The notes below the pieces were generated by a model. That model ran no database searches. It was not told the origin of the DNA and saw nothing but the letters and a program-made list of their open reading frames with translations. A stretch of DNA of 64,000 nucleotides from Gymnorhina tibicen (Eukaryota; Chordata; Aves; Passeriformes; Artamidae): the NCBI GenBank assembly GCA_013399875.1, contig VXAZ01008185.1:28774-92773 (forward strand), written 5' to 3'. Below, piece by piece: positions 52,590 to 63,880 of the stretch (the stretch's first letter is position 1; each line of letters opens with the position of its first letter). The position numbers and the translations under genes were made by a program.

Positions 52590-52602
52590 GTCGCCAGGCA
52601 AC
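52590..52602. promoter_or_regulatory. RFX X-box candidate
   Basis: The sequence GTCGCCAGGCAAC is an imperfect inverted repeat: half-sites GTCGCC and GGCAAC with a 1-base spacer, fitting the RFX consensus GTNRCC(N)RGYAAC. RFX2/RFX3 drive motile-cilia genes through such sites. It sits 383 bp from the PACRG ATG and 398 bp from the PRKN ATG. Binding is not shown by sequence alone. Confidence 0.65.
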
Positions 52603-52806
52603 GCGTCAACAACCCGCCGGGGAAGAGGGAGGGGAATCACACAGAGCGCCGCCGGCACTGCCTGGCCCCGCACAGCTGTACCTCCCCACGGTGTTCCGAC
52701 CACCGGGGCGGCGGACAGCAATTAACGAGAAACTCATTAGCGAGGGGGGAGAGAAATGTGAGGCGACGACGTGAGAAGCGCGGGGGCGGGTATGAACTGG
52801 CCAGGA

Positions 52807-52825
52807 ACTACGCTACCCAGAGGGC
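52807..52825 (+). promoter_or_regulatory. ZNF143/THAP11-like site
   Basis: ACTACGCTACCCAGAGGGC matches the ACTACAnnTCCCAnnrnGC consensus at all but two defined positions. Such sites are usually found within about 100 bp of a CpG-island transcription start, which fits a PRKN start just downstream. Confidence 0.5.
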
Positions 52826-52855
52826 CCAGCGTGCGCCTCCACCGCCCTCACTGCA

Positions 52856-52865
52856 GCGCATGCGC
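52856..52865. promoter_or_regulatory. NRF1 site
   Basis: GCGCATGCGC followed by A is a perfect palindromic NRF1 core, typical of CpG-island promoters of mitochondrial and ciliary housekeeping genes. It lies about 135 bp upstream of the PRKN ATG, so it probably serves PRKN transcription at least. Confidence 0.6.
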
Positions 52866-52942
52866 ACTCCGGGCCGGCCCACTCCCGCCCGCGGTCGCGC
52901 AACCCCCCAGGGCAGCTACAGGGGAAGCGCTCGAGCGGCCGG

Positions 52943-52948
52943 CACGTG
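52943..52948. promoter_or_regulatory. E-box CACGTG
   Basis: A palindromic CACGTG in a GC-rich, alternating CG/TG stretch, 53 bp upstream of the PRKN ATG. Human parkin's core promoter has been reported to respond to N-myc through an E-box; correspondence of this copy is inferred from position. Confidence 0.4.
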
Positions 52949-53000
52949 CGCGCGCGTGCACGCGTCGCCCCTCTCCTCTCCTGCGGCCGCCGCCGCCGCC

Positions 53001-53007
53001 ATGATCG
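53001..53007 (+). CDS. PRKN: PRKN (parkin) exon 1, coding part
   Basis: Parkin is an RBR-type E3 ubiquitin ligase that acts with PINK1 in mitophagy. Its exon 1 is almost entirely 5' UTR and carries only seven coding bases, the start Met, Ile and the first base of the third codon. Here ATGATCG is followed by a strong donor GTGAGT (53008-53013), in the Kozak context GCCGCCGCCATGA. With an exon 2 beginning TG, the third codon becomes GTG, giving the parkin start MIV. The call rests on this structure plus the head-to-head position 794 bp from the PACRG start codon, the arrangement known in vertebrates. The ubiquitin-like domain and all other exons lie to the right of the window. The 5' UTR start is not determined; it is probably within about 52860-52990. 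Confidence 0.88.
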
Positions 53008-53091
53008 GTGAGTGAGAGGGCGTCAGGGAGCGGGGCGAGCCCGGATGCGGCTCCGCCCTCTCCTCCCCGCCCCATTTCTCCCCGCCCCTTC

Positions 53092-53112
53092 GCTGCTGCT
53101 GCTGCTGCTGCC
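53092..53112 (+). repeat. (CTG)n microsatellite in PRKN intron 1
   Basis: About six to seven GCT/CTG units in tandem, 85 bp downstream of the PRKN exon 1 donor and within the CpG island. Confidence 0.9.
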
Positions 53113-53330
53113 GTCTCGTCTGCGGCCTTGGGGGTGGCGGCGGAGGCTGGCCTGGCTCCGTTCGCTTCCCCTCGGTCCCCGCCCGGCTCTCCCTCGGCAG
53201 GGCGGGGGCGGCTCGGACCCCGCGGTGGGGACACGCCGGGGCTGCTCTCGGTCTGTGCCCGGTGGTTAAAGCCCGTCGGGGCCGTGCAGGGCACGCGGGG
53301 ACCAAAGTGCTGAGAGGGGTCACTGCCCTC

Positions 53331-54579
53331 GTGTTTTACCCCTGTGGGAGAAGGGTAGAAAATCTGGCCAGGCGTCGTGACTGAAGTCATTTTTAAATTG
53401 CATTTTAGTCCTTCTCAGTATATCGATTGTAATTGCTGCTGGGCAAGGTCTGTGTGATCTCTGAACTTTTTTGGCCTTGCCAAAATACGTGTTACTGGTC
53501 TGGCATGGTGCCTGGTGGTGACCTGGAAAAGAAGCAACTTACAGCACCTCGTGGTGCTGGCAGTGTGACCCTTTGGTCGTTGAGCTGCTTTCTACACCCA
53601 TCCAGCGCTGGTGTGACGCGTGACTCGGCTGTTTCAGCAGTGGCTTTTCTTCTCTTGTAAGATTAATCCGTACCTGGGGAGTTCAAGATTACAGGATCCG
53701 CTTTATAGCCTTTTCATTACCCATTTCATCTTGCTTTGACTTTCTCAATTTTGAGAATTATGTAAAGTAAAACCTACAAAATGTAGTGGATGCATGTGCA
53801 TTTTAACAACTCTTTGCTGTCCTTAGGCTTGCTGTTTTGTCATCAGTGTTGGTGTCACAGTTGTTGTCTACCTAAGATCTGATCAAGTTGAAAACCATGC
53901 ATTTTGTTGTAAAAATATTTATTTTTGAATTGAACATCTCAAAAGTTTCCAAGAATACTATGGGTTTTTCAGCTAGATATTCTTTTTTTCTATAGTAGTA
54001 TATGATTGCAGGTGTAGGGCTAATGTTCTTTCAGCTTTGCTAAAGCTAAAAAGAAAGTTAGAAACAGTTCCCCAGTATTTTCAGTCTGTATACATATTAA
54101 TGCAAATGATCTCTTCCTAGATGTGGAATTTTTCTAACAGGACTTTCTTGTCATTTGGGCTACTCTTTTTTTATGTAGTAGAGAATATTTTAAATTGAAG
54201 GCTTGGCTTAAGGAAAGCACAGAGGGTCAGGTATTCCACTGTTTTTGTTTTGCAATGTTGTGCTGATCTGATGCATTGCTGTAGTATATAAAATACATGT
54301 GTTTGCAGAACTGCAGTGTGTGTTTGTTTTTGAATGCTTCAGAAAAGTAAGTTGAGTGTACCTAAGGGACTGCCCATGTGGTTACAGAGCTGATGCCTCT
54401 AGCCCTCACACTGAAATCTAAATATTTACTTACTGCTCATGAATATAAATGTTATATGACTGAGGAATGATAATTTTATTTTTACTGTGGCAGGCGGAAA
54501 TGTTTGTGAATATTGATTATAAAATGTACATACCAATTAGTTGCAAATTTAAAAACACAGCTTTACGTGAGTTGCAACC
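53331..54579. other. PRKN intron 1, unremarkable stretch
   Basis: Base composition returns to AT-rich; nothing recognised. Confidence 0.45.
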
Positions 54580-55122
54580 TGCCCTGGTTTAACCCCAGCT
54601 GGCAACTAAGTACCACACAGCCACTGGCTCACTCCCTTCCCTGCCTAGCAGCGGGATGGGGAGGAGAATTAGGGGCAAAATGAGAAGAGTTTAATAATTG
54701 AAACAGAGCAGTAATAACAGTGATAATGCTAATGATGGTAATAATTGTAATGAAAAGTAGAGAGAGGAATAAAACCCAAGAGAAACAAGGAATGCACAGT
54801 AAAATTGCTCACTGACCAATGCCCAGCCCATCCTCCATGCCAACTGCCACCAGTTTATCTATTGGGCATGATCTGTGGTATGGAATATCCCTGTGGCCAG
54901 TTTGAGTCAGCTGTTTCCTGGCCATACTCTCTCTCAGTTTATTATGCACCTCCTCACTGACAGAGCATGGGAAACTGAAAAGTCCTTGACTTGGGCTAAG
55001 CACTATTTAGCAACAATTGAACCATCAGTGTGTTACCAACCTTATTCTCATACTTAATTCAAGATGCAGCATTGTATGAGGTTCTAAGAATTAACTCTAT
55101 ACCAGCCAAAATCAGTACAACA
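54580..55122 (-). mobile_element. Avian ERV solo LTR (543 bp)
   Basis: The plus strand begins TGCCCTGGTTTAACCCCAGC, TGGCAACTAAGTACCAC, the hallmark of a solo LTR family abundant in birds and usually classed as ERVL. On the minus strand it starts TGTTGTACTGATTTTGG and ends GGTTAAACCAGGGCA, with an ATTAAA-type polyadenylation signal near 54690. No internal viral sequence adjoins it and no clear target-site duplication was seen. Confidence 0.8.
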
Positions 55123-55714
55123 CCTTCCCCTACCCCCCAAAAATAAAAGAATTATCTTCAAAGTGTGTGATGTGGAGACTTAGTCCAATTTCCTGCTTCG
55201 AGACTTTCTGAAAAGTCTCCTCTAAACATCTCTGAGCTGGGCATGCCATAGCAAAATTGGGGGCAGGAGAGGAAGGGTGAGATAATTTGTGTTATCTGCC
55301 CATTTTTTTTACCTGAGTATTTAAAAGAATTTTCCTATGAAACACATGGTATATTTTCCAAAATGTTTCACAGTTTCATATCTCTAGAAATACCTTATGT
55401 CCTCATAAGTTAATGCTGTAATATAACTGTGCAACACATGGTAATTCCTTTAATTGGTTTTTGATTTTTTATCTTCTTTTTTTCTCTTCTTTATTTCTCA
55501 CAGACCAGGTCTTACAGACTTGTGCACATTCAGGTTCCTTAAATGGTAATTTGAATCTAGACAGAGGTAGATAAGTGATGTGGTAGATGTAGATAAGTGT
55601 GTCAAAACCTCTAGTTACTTAGGGGCATGGGTGGTTTGGGGAGGGGTTTTGTGGTGGTTTTTTTAAGTCTATTCTTTGTTTTATTTTATTTATTTGCTTG
55701 TCATTTGATCAACT
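55123..55714. other. PRKN intron 1 between two LTRs
   Basis: No gene; contains the G-quadruplex motif at 55622-55646. Confidence 0.5.
55622..55646 (+). other. G-quadruplex motif
   Basis: GGGG-CAT-GGG-TGGTTT-GGGG-A-GGGG fits the canonical four-run motif with loops of 3, 6 and 1 bases. On the coding strand of PRKN intron 1, so it would also be present in the pre-mRNA. Confidence 0.75.
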
Positions 55715-56752
55715 TGTCGTGGTTTGACACTGGCCCAGCACCAGGCACCCACGAGAGCCACTCGCTCACCCTACCCTGCCACAGCTGTGCAGAGGAGGGA
55801 AAAGGAAAAGAATAGTTAACGAAGGCTTCATGAGTGAGATAAGGACCGGGAGAAACACTTCAAGGGCGAAACAGGCTCAACTTAAGTTGTGAAGTGAATT
55901 TATTGCTAACAGAATCAGAGAAGGATAATGAGAAGTAAAATAAGCCCTTAGAACACCTTTCCCCCCCAGTCCCTCCCTCCTTCCCACCGACAGCACAGGG
56001 AGACAGGGCATGGGGGTTTGGTCAGTTCATCACCGAGATTCTCTTCTGCTGCTCCGGGAGAGGACTCTTCCCCTGTGAGGCTGTGGGGTGCCTCTCAGGG
56101 GAGACAGTTCTCCGTGAACTCCCACAGCGTGGGTTCACTCTCACGAGCAGCAGCCAAACCGCACCTGCTGCAGTGTGAGCACCTCCCACGGGCACGCAGT
56201 CTTCCCAAAACTGCTGTGCCATGGGTCTCTCCCCACAGGGTGCAGTCCTCCAAGGACAGGCTGCTCCAGCCTGGAAGCAGGGCCCTCCCTCTCCACCGGG
56301 TCTCCCACTGGGTCACAGCCTCCTCCAGGCACCCACCCGCTCCGGCATGGGCACCTCCCCGTCGGGCTGCAGGTGGATCTCTGCATTCCCAGTGGACCCA
56401 TGGGCTGCAGGGGGACAACCTGCTTCACCATGGTGGAGCACCTCCTCCCCCTCCTTCTTCACTGACCTTGGTGTCACCATGTTGTTTTCCTTCACATGTT
56501 CTCACCTCCTCCTCTTTGACTAGAATCCCAAAATCTTATGACTTTGTTTTGATTTTCTTCTTAAATACGTCATCACAGAGGCATTACCAGCCTCTCTCAT
56601 TGGCCCAGTTCTGGCCAGCAGCATGTCCATCTTCAGAGCCATCAGCTATTGGCTCTGCTGGACACGGTGGGAAGCTTCCAGCAGCTTCTCACAGAAGCCG
56701 CCCCTGTGGCCTCCCCGCTACCAAAAACCAGGTCGTGCCAAACGAATACACA
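55715..56752 (-). mobile_element. Avian ERV LTR (about 1 kb)
   Basis: Begins TGTCGTGGTTTGACACTGGC, CCAGCACCAGGCACCCACGAGAGC, a family I recognise from bird genomes. Read on the minus strand it starts TGTGTATTCG (or TGTATTCG at 56750) and ends ACCACGACA, with AATAAA around 55900. It is GC-rich, which produces overlapping long open frames on both strands, including one of 340 codons (56018-57040) running past the LTR end. None encodes a known domain. No target-site duplication was clear. Confidence 0.75.
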
Positions 56753-59700
56753 GCTGAAAACTGGTGGTGGCTCAATGGAAGTGACAACCTGCCTTTGGAT
56801 TGGCTGAACTATTTCCTAGTCAACAGCCCTGGTAATAGTGTCACATTCTTGAACCCTGTTCTGGGGGAAAAGAAAAAAAAAAGCCAAACTGATTTTGAAG
56901 GAAGATACTGGGACAGGTTTGTGGAATTTTTTGGAAGATCTCTCAAAGAGCAAAAAACACAGGCAAAGGCCCCAAACTGTTTTAAAAATGTAGAAGATGG
57001 GTTCTATATAGTTAACAATGGCAGTTCAGCACTTCCGTAGTGAATGAGAGATGAAGGTGGTGGTAGCGACAGGTTGCAGAGGGCTTTGACAGTGAAATAT
57101 GATTCATCTAGCAGTAATCAAGTTAAGGGAGAATGGGAGCCTGGGTGAAAGTTTTAGCTATCTGGATGACCAATCACTCCTCCGTGTTGCTCCCTTTTTC
57201 AGTGTGTTGGTAATCTACTTTCTGCATAAATATTTCTCTTTGGTATGAAAATAACCTTGAGGAAGCAAAACAAGAATAAACCCTTTCAGAATTTCCCTGA
57301 ATATATTTATATATATAGTACTATATATGATAATGGTACTAGTGTAGCAACCAAAGGAAAAGTAATTTAGGAATTTTCTACTTAGATATTTTGATCTCTT
57401 GCTGCAGTTTTGCGTTTTTTTTCCTTTTTTTTGTCATTTTGGTGTTCTAGTGCTATGGATAGTTCCACTACAATACTGGAATAGTAGCTCAAGTTGTAGT
57501 TCACGAACATGTGAAATAATCTTCGATAGTTAATTTGATTAAACAAAACCTAAACCTCAGGATATCAAGGGCTACTTGCATTTCAAACACATGACCTGTT
57601 TTGTTCAGTTTGTTTTGAGCGTTTTTCCTTTCTGCTAGTAGGTAGCTGTATTGTATTGCGTGTACAGAATTGCATCATGAAACAGTTTGTGTTTTACTAA
57701 AACTATATTTTAATGATTTTTTTCCTATGAAATGCTTTGTTATGACTCTATCAGCAAGGTTTTATACAGTTAGTATCATCTGAAGTTGGATATCTTGAAA
57801 AGACAACTGAGTTTTGCTAGATATACATAAGCGTTCTGGATTTTGTTGTTTCCTTTAAGGGAGATGAGAAGACCTTTTGCTTGTATTTCTTTTTGAAAGA
57901 CAAGTAGCAATGGGGAGGCAAAGTGGAGTGCATCTTTTTGCTTTTATTTTTTGGTATTTTTGGTTGATTTTTTTTTTTTTAAGGCTGCAAAATAACTATT
58001 ATAATATCAAGACACTGGAGGCTAAGCAGGGGCTAAGGATGTTCTGGTGCAGTGTTTTGAGTTTTTCAGATAGGGCCTTACAGAAAATTGATCTGGTAGT
58101 TTCTTTGAATTATTGCCCATGCTTACTTACGTGTAATGTGTAAATACAGTATCCCTTGCCAAAATCTTTGGTCCAGGCTATCTGTGATGAGAATAAAGTT
58201 AAGAATTTCAAATTCCACTTATTCCCAGAAACAATTAGGAAAAGGCCTTTGCTAACAAAATATGGAAATAGAAAAAAAGTATTTTGGAAAGCGAATGCTG
58301 CTGTTTAAGAGTCCTTGCCAAAGTAATGGGTGTCTTTTGTAGATACGTTTAAAGCTGAAGACATTATTTGATTCTGTTGTGATAACATTGCCTCAAGAGG
58401 TAGAGTATTTTCTTAATTGGAAACACATATCCCCATTTACTCAAATAAGGTACTTGGGCTACCACACCCTCTATCATGGAACTCTCAGCTGTGTAAATGG
58501 TCAGGCCGCAGAAGCAAATGATACTGAGAATGGGCCTGGTTTTCCAAGTTACTATATTTAGGAGAAGCCCAAGGGAGAATAAAACCATTAGTGGGAAGTT
58601 TGTTACTTTGCCAGACAGGTTTATGTAAAATAGGTAAATTAATTATTTTCAATCAATTGTTGTTGTTGCTACGTACTGTGTATCAGTATTGTTGGACTCA
58701 AAATCAACTTCTAACACAAAATGCAGCCAGTGATGTATTAAGTTTTCCACTGAAAGAAAAAGGAAATGTAAGAAATATGCAGCTATATAGCCAGAATTCA
58801 CAGAATGCCACTACAAAGACTGGTTGGGAGATAATTAGTTGGCAAACTTCAGTTCTATAATTGTCAGTTATTTCACAATACCTGATTTCTTCTTTCTGAA
58901 CTACAATGTGGGTGGAACATCTGTCAAATGTTTGTGCTTTATGAGGACTTTTAACAATTAAATGACTAGATTTTATTATGGTAAATTATGTCCTTTAAAA
59001 TCTATAATATTTTTATAATTTTTCTGTTTCCAAATATTGTACTTCAGGCCTCTCCCAGTCCTTCTGTATTTTGATCAGTGCTAAAGGAGTGGAAAGATGG
59101 ATGACCTTACAAAATAAGGATAAAAATCCATCAGGTTTATCTGATGTAGAAAAATGCATCAGTACCCTTTTGCTTGGATTATTCTTGAGGCTGGACAAGA
59201 ATGAGATGGAGAAAGAATTAGTTCATTATTGTGCACTTTTTGAAGCAGACTGAAGCCTGCCTGATTGTACTAAACAGGCTTTTAAGCAGTAGCTCTTGTG
59301 TCGCATCACTTTTCTCAATCAGCATGTTTGTGTCTACATTAGTATTGTTAAGGCTTGGCCCAGGAAAAATTGTAACGTCCAAGTTGTTCTTTGAGGCGTG
59401 TGGAAATAACTGAAATATTTGCCGTGTTATTTCAAATTCTCTGTTAAAATGACAGGAGACAAAGACTCAAATTTAAGTTCTCCAGCCATCACTCGGTTAT
59501 AAATTTGATGTTAGTGATCTTAAGGGTAGAAATTAATAAAGAATTAATCATGGAACTGCCTTTTATTTCATGCCCTTGAGCCATTTGTACAGTGATAGTT
59601 CTGTATCTGATAGTTCTGGTATTTGTGCTGGTAAACATGCATCTTTTCTTGAAAAAGGCAGTCTTATTAATGATTTCTCATAAATTCAGCCAAAAGATTG

Positions 59701-62430
59701 CATAAATAATTTGTCACAATTATGATGCATTAAGTACGTGGTAGCTTTATGTGATGTCTTTTTTATAGTGGCTACATGCCTATAATGGATAAGCCACAAA
59801 ACCTTCAGCAATTTCTTCTCCATACATCACAATGCCTTCCAAAACAGTGACATCATAAATTATGTGCTTCATAGAAATTAACTGCTAACTGTTTTCCTAG
59901 TTTTATATTTCTAAGTAGGGTTTTTTTGGTGGTGTTGTTTTTGGGTTTTTTTTGTTTGTTTGTGTGTGGGGTTTTTGGGGTTTTTGTTGTTTTTATGGCA
60001 AAAGCTCACTCTTGGACTTCAAAACTATTGGAGGCTGTCTGCAGAATTTAACACCTCTATTCATGCTAGCAATTTCAATGATGGAAATTTTAAAACTCTG
60101 ACTCTATTCTAAAGCTTTCATCCCCTCTGGTGACCTCTGAATTTATAATATTATATGTCACTATTTTCTTCTCCATTTACCTTTGGAAAAGGGAAAACAA
60201 TGACAATTACATACACACATCTAAAAAGAATAATGGGTCATTGCCTATTAAACATCCAAAATAAATTATCTGGATCCTGCAATTTTTAACCCATACTTCT
60301 TGGCTGTATTCCTGTGCTGATTGTTGAGGAAGACTTGATTTTCTATCCTTGGCTGGTTTCAGCTAACCTGAAATGATGAAAGGAAGGTGGTTACCAAATG
60401 AACATTTTCAAGAAGTTCTTTGCCATTAATGTCTTCCCTCTTTAACCCTGATTTTGGAAATCTGATCTATGGGATTGTGTGGTTATTTTCTGAATATTTT
60501 CTGAAAAGTTCTTTTGTTATGCATTGTTTGTCTCTATGGCACAGATCTATTGGTAAGGAAAACAACAAAAATACTGTTCGTGCTTGGTTTTATTCCATGG
60601 AGTTAATACTTCTTTTAACATTACCTTATGATTTGGGGACACAGTTTGTTTTTACCTCTAAGCTCTAGGCCTATACCTCTCAGCTGAGAAAAGAAAAAAG
60701 AAAAGCATTAATAAGTTGATTTATTGTTTAAGAATTTCAGAAGCTGATAAAGATGAATGAAGATTGTAATTGAGGAAAGAGCTTGTCATTCCATGGCAGT
60801 TTAAAGGACAGCAAGGTTATAATGTATTAATGTGTAGGAAATGAAAGCACAGCTTTTTAGAGAGGAGTTGCCATGAAAGGCCGTTGGTTGGGCTGTGTTA
60901 TTTGTGAAGGTGGTATGAAAAATGCATTTGTTGCCACAAAAGTTGGACATCCTCCTTTGCTTTAATTTATCTGTTGGGGGGGGGTTTTGTGTACTATGTA
61001 AGAGTAGGCTTATGCACTAAGCTTGCTCTTGATGGCATAGAAGGGCACCGAAGCAAATTCATTTATGTATGTAAATTGTTTGTGATACATAAAAACCACA
61101 AAGAGAAAAAGCAAAGTTGACTTTCCAGTAATAAAAATGTGCTTGCTTTGTTCACCACTGTTGGGATGGTCAGTGTGAGTGTTGTTTTGTTAAAAGTGTA
61201 AAATTTTTCTATATTATGATGTATTTCCTCTACTTCCTTTTATTTGTTTGGTTTTTGTTTGTTTGTTTTTTTCATTTCCAATGTCTTCCTGTCTGTGCTG
61301 CTGTTTTCTATATCTTATGTTTAGCATTTCTAAATGTCTTGCTCAGTGGTGAATTTCCCCTCTTAGTTCATTGATTTTTTTGGTTTTGTTTTGAGTAAAT
61401 TTAGCCAGTAGAACTATCTTGTGTCACATCTAATATATCAGATTTAATAACTTTCAGTGTATAGAGCTAAGGATATTTAGCTAAAATCAGAAGAGTAAGA
61501 ATCACAAGAAACTGAGATGTCTGGGCTTTTTTAGGCCCACTGTGTGAGCTAAGACACCCTTTCCATCAGTGGAAGCAGTCAGACCTTCAAAGTTCACAGA
61601 ACAGTGTTCATCTGCTTTTTGTCATAATATTTTTCATGTTTTTTTTTTTTTTTTAATATGCCAATCCAGTAACATTTTGGTGATGTGTTTTGATGTCATG
61701 GAAAAATTATTTTCCATTTTCTTCATTGGTATTAAAGGACTGTACATAATGGAAACAAAAGTGCTTCATATTGGACATCATCTTACATCTCTGGCATATG
61801 GTTCTCCATTCACTTTTAATTTTTTTTGATGAGCTGAAATATTTTTGGTACATTTATGTTTACTTTTTTTCCCTTTTCTGATACAGTGTCCTCTGTAGAA
61901 TACTCTCAGTGGAAACATATGTTCAGAACTTCAAAGTAATTACACTATTACTAAAAGCTTCATAATTAGATTACAGAAACTAAATGTTGAAAAAATTTGA
62001 TTTTCCTTTATCCAATCATATCAATTTCATTCCAATCTGCTTTCTGGCTGATTGAAGAAATATGGTAGGACAAAGTCAAAGCCTGAATAGAATGTCTTAA
62101 GTCTGGTATAGACCAGTTCCTGAAGAAGAAAAGGGAGCTTAGAGCAGTGTTTAGTCTGAGAGCAATATTTAAAAAAAAAGAAAACATATATTGCCCACTT
62201 TAACAGTAAATATTTAGTGGTAGGTACCTCTGCTTGGCAAGCTGGATTGAGATAATAGAAGCATGAGCTTGTCTCTCTATGGTAACTGACCCTACTTCTC
62301 AGAAGTAATGGTCTCCGTATGTGTCTAAGCTGCTTTGTTTACAAAATATTGCCTTTATTGCCTGTTATGTTTCTTTAGGAGTGAATTTGTTGTTGTGATG
62401 AAATGGGTGTAGCTTGTGTTGAAAAAATCT
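56753..62430. other. PRKN intron 1, mostly unrecognised
   Basis: AT-rich with T and GT runs: a G/T-rich tract at 59918-59998, a run of about ten G near 60976 and a T run near 61640. No exon or repeat family recognised. Confidence 0.45.
59918..59998 (+). repeat. G/T-rich tract
   Basis: Repeated G runs (GGG at 59918 and 59943, GGGG at 59968 and 59977) separated by T-rich spacers, with (GTTT)n and TG units. Low complexity, with some quadruplex potential but long loops. Confidence 0.7.
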
Positions 62431-62579
62431 GTTTACTGCCAGGAACAGTTCAGGGCTACAGTCTAAGATATTGATGCAACAACAACAAAAAAGAAAACAG
62501 TTCTTTCATTTTGCTCTAGTACAGTTAGGGCACAATACTTCAAAAATTCTTAGTCAGATGTACAAGAAGTCATCAAAAA
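62431..62579 (+). repeat. Inverted duplication, arm 1
   Basis: 149 bp whose exact reverse complement occurs at 63732-63880. I compared the two arms base by base and found no mismatch. It is not part of any repeat family I know. Confidence 0.92.
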
Positions 62580-62814
62580 CAGTAACTGTAAAACTATACC
62601 TTATCTACCTTCTTTGTCTTTTGTAGCTCATCTGGAAAATACAGGTTCTTTTAAGAACAGGAGATGTTATCCTAGTGGTTCTGAACACAAAATCTGTGTC
62701 TGTTAGGTCTCACAAGGCCCTGGTGTATTGGTCTGCTGACATGCTTCATATTTTTTCTTCAAGCTGCATGAAGCTACAGTCTAACCTTCAAGTTGATTAT
62801 TATTTACTTACTTT

Positions 62815-62892
62815 ACCTAATTTTAGGATATTTTATTCATACTAACTCTAGCTTTGNACCTAATTTTAAGATATTTTATTCATACTAACTCT
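62815..62892. repeat. 35-bp duplication around a single N
   Basis: 62815-62849 and 62858-62892 differ by one base and flank N 62857. Looks like two contig ends that overlap but were not merged. Confidence 0.85.
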
Positions 62893-63731
62893 GCTACTGT
62901 TTGAGATTTGGCTTTAGCCTGATGTGTGCTTTATGTAAGCAGTTGATGTTCTGAGGCACATAAATTTGAAACTTGGTTAATGATTAATGTTTTGAATTTT
63001 TAATTTTTGTGGTTTGTTTTCATAGTCTACTTTTCATTCTGCCTGCCCTTGTTATGCACAATAAAATAGCAGATGAAGCTGAAAAGTTTCTTTTACAGTA
63101 CTTCTAACAATTTCCATTAGAATTATTTTGTTGGAAGCAAATATCCCATCTGGTTTACTTTTTAACACAGCAAAACTCCATAGTAAGCTGTGTGCTAGAG
63201 CCTGGCTGAACTCCATACAATGAGACTCTTGGCTTTAAGCAAGATGAGCACAATCTGTTTCCCTTATTTCTAATAAAGGAAAAGGAGAGTTTCTTCGTTT
63301 GCTTCTTTGTTGCATTATGTTTACATTTTATGCTTCCCATTCTTAGAATTGCTGCTTTCCTGCTGTTATCCATTCTTTTTTTTTCAGTACAGGTAAAATG
63401 AAAACACGTTACAGCCTTATAAAGGTACTGAGTGCTGCTCTGAAATAACATTAAAACTCAAAATTTTCTAGTATGGCACGGTGCTTTGGCCACATCAATC
63501 TCATAAAACACCTGAAGCTTATGAGAAGCACTTCTGGAGCTTTTTCTTTTGTCTGGTTCCTCAAGTAAATACAAGACTTAAGTAACACATACTAAGATCA
63601 GTCAGAGTCAGACAGTTGATCCTAGCACTGCTCCTACAGTTTACCTGTGCTGTCTGAATTCAGCCCACAACTTTATGCTCCCATTTAGAACTATAAATAG
63701 TAATTCTATTATAACTAGTTCTAATAGTAAT
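62893..63731. other. PRKN intron 1, unrecognised
   Basis: AT-rich; nothing recognised between the assembly N and the second arm of the inverted duplication. Confidence 0.45.
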
Positions 63732-63880
63732 TTTTTGATGACTTCTTGTACATCTGACTAAGAATTTTTGAAGTATTGTGCCCTAACTGTACTAGAGCAA
63801 AATGAAAGAACTGTTTTCTTTTTTGTTGTTGTTGCATCAATATCTTAGACTGTAGCCCTGAACTGTTCCTGGCAGTAAAC
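63732..63880 (-). repeat. Inverted duplication, arm 2
   Basis: Exact reverse complement of 62431-62579, with a 1152-bp spacer. It sits within a short AT-rich repeat: AGTTCTAATAG (63717-63727) on the left has its reverse complement CTATTAGAACT (63880-63890) on the right, extending imperfectly to about 30 bp. Confidence 0.92.

Larger units (their letters stand above)
52208..53000. promoter_or_regulatory. PACRG-PRKN bidirectional promoter
   Basis: The 793 bp between the two divergent start codons must contain both 5' UTRs and both transcription starts. It is GC- and CpG-rich, with no obvious TATA box at a useful position. That fits a dispersed CpG-island promoter. Seen elements are an octamer ATGCAAAT (52236-52243), an X-box (52590-52602), a GC box GGGGCGGG (52783-52790), a ZNF143-like site (52807-52825), an NRF1 palindrome (52856-52865) and an E-box CACGTG (52943-52948). 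A shared bidirectional promoter for this pair is established in mammals; use in this bird is inferred. Confidence 0.85.
52080..53330. promoter_or_regulatory. CpG island
   Basis: A sharp rise in G+C and CpG density against an AT-rich background, covering PACRG exon 1, the intergenic promoter, PRKN exon 1 and about 320 bp of PRKN intron 1. It is the only such island in the window. The many open frames of 75-180 codons here come from the lack of stop codons in GC-rich DNA, not from genes. Confidence 0.9.

Noticed and set aside
52161..53390. Many 75-180-codon open frames on both strands in the CpG island
   Set aside because: GC-rich sequence lacks stop codons. The frames are Pro/Arg/Ala/Gly-rich in all directions; only the short PACRG and PRKN segments match known proteins.
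56018..57040. A 340-codon plus-strand open frame, the longest in the window
   Set aside because: It lies mostly within a GC-rich ERV LTR, overlaps long frames on the other strand, contains no known domain and runs on past the LTR end. Chance open frame.
59968..59998. GGGGTTTTTGGGG resembling a telomere repeat
   Set aside because: Vertebrate telomeres are TTAGGG; this is a G/T low-complexity tract without that unit.
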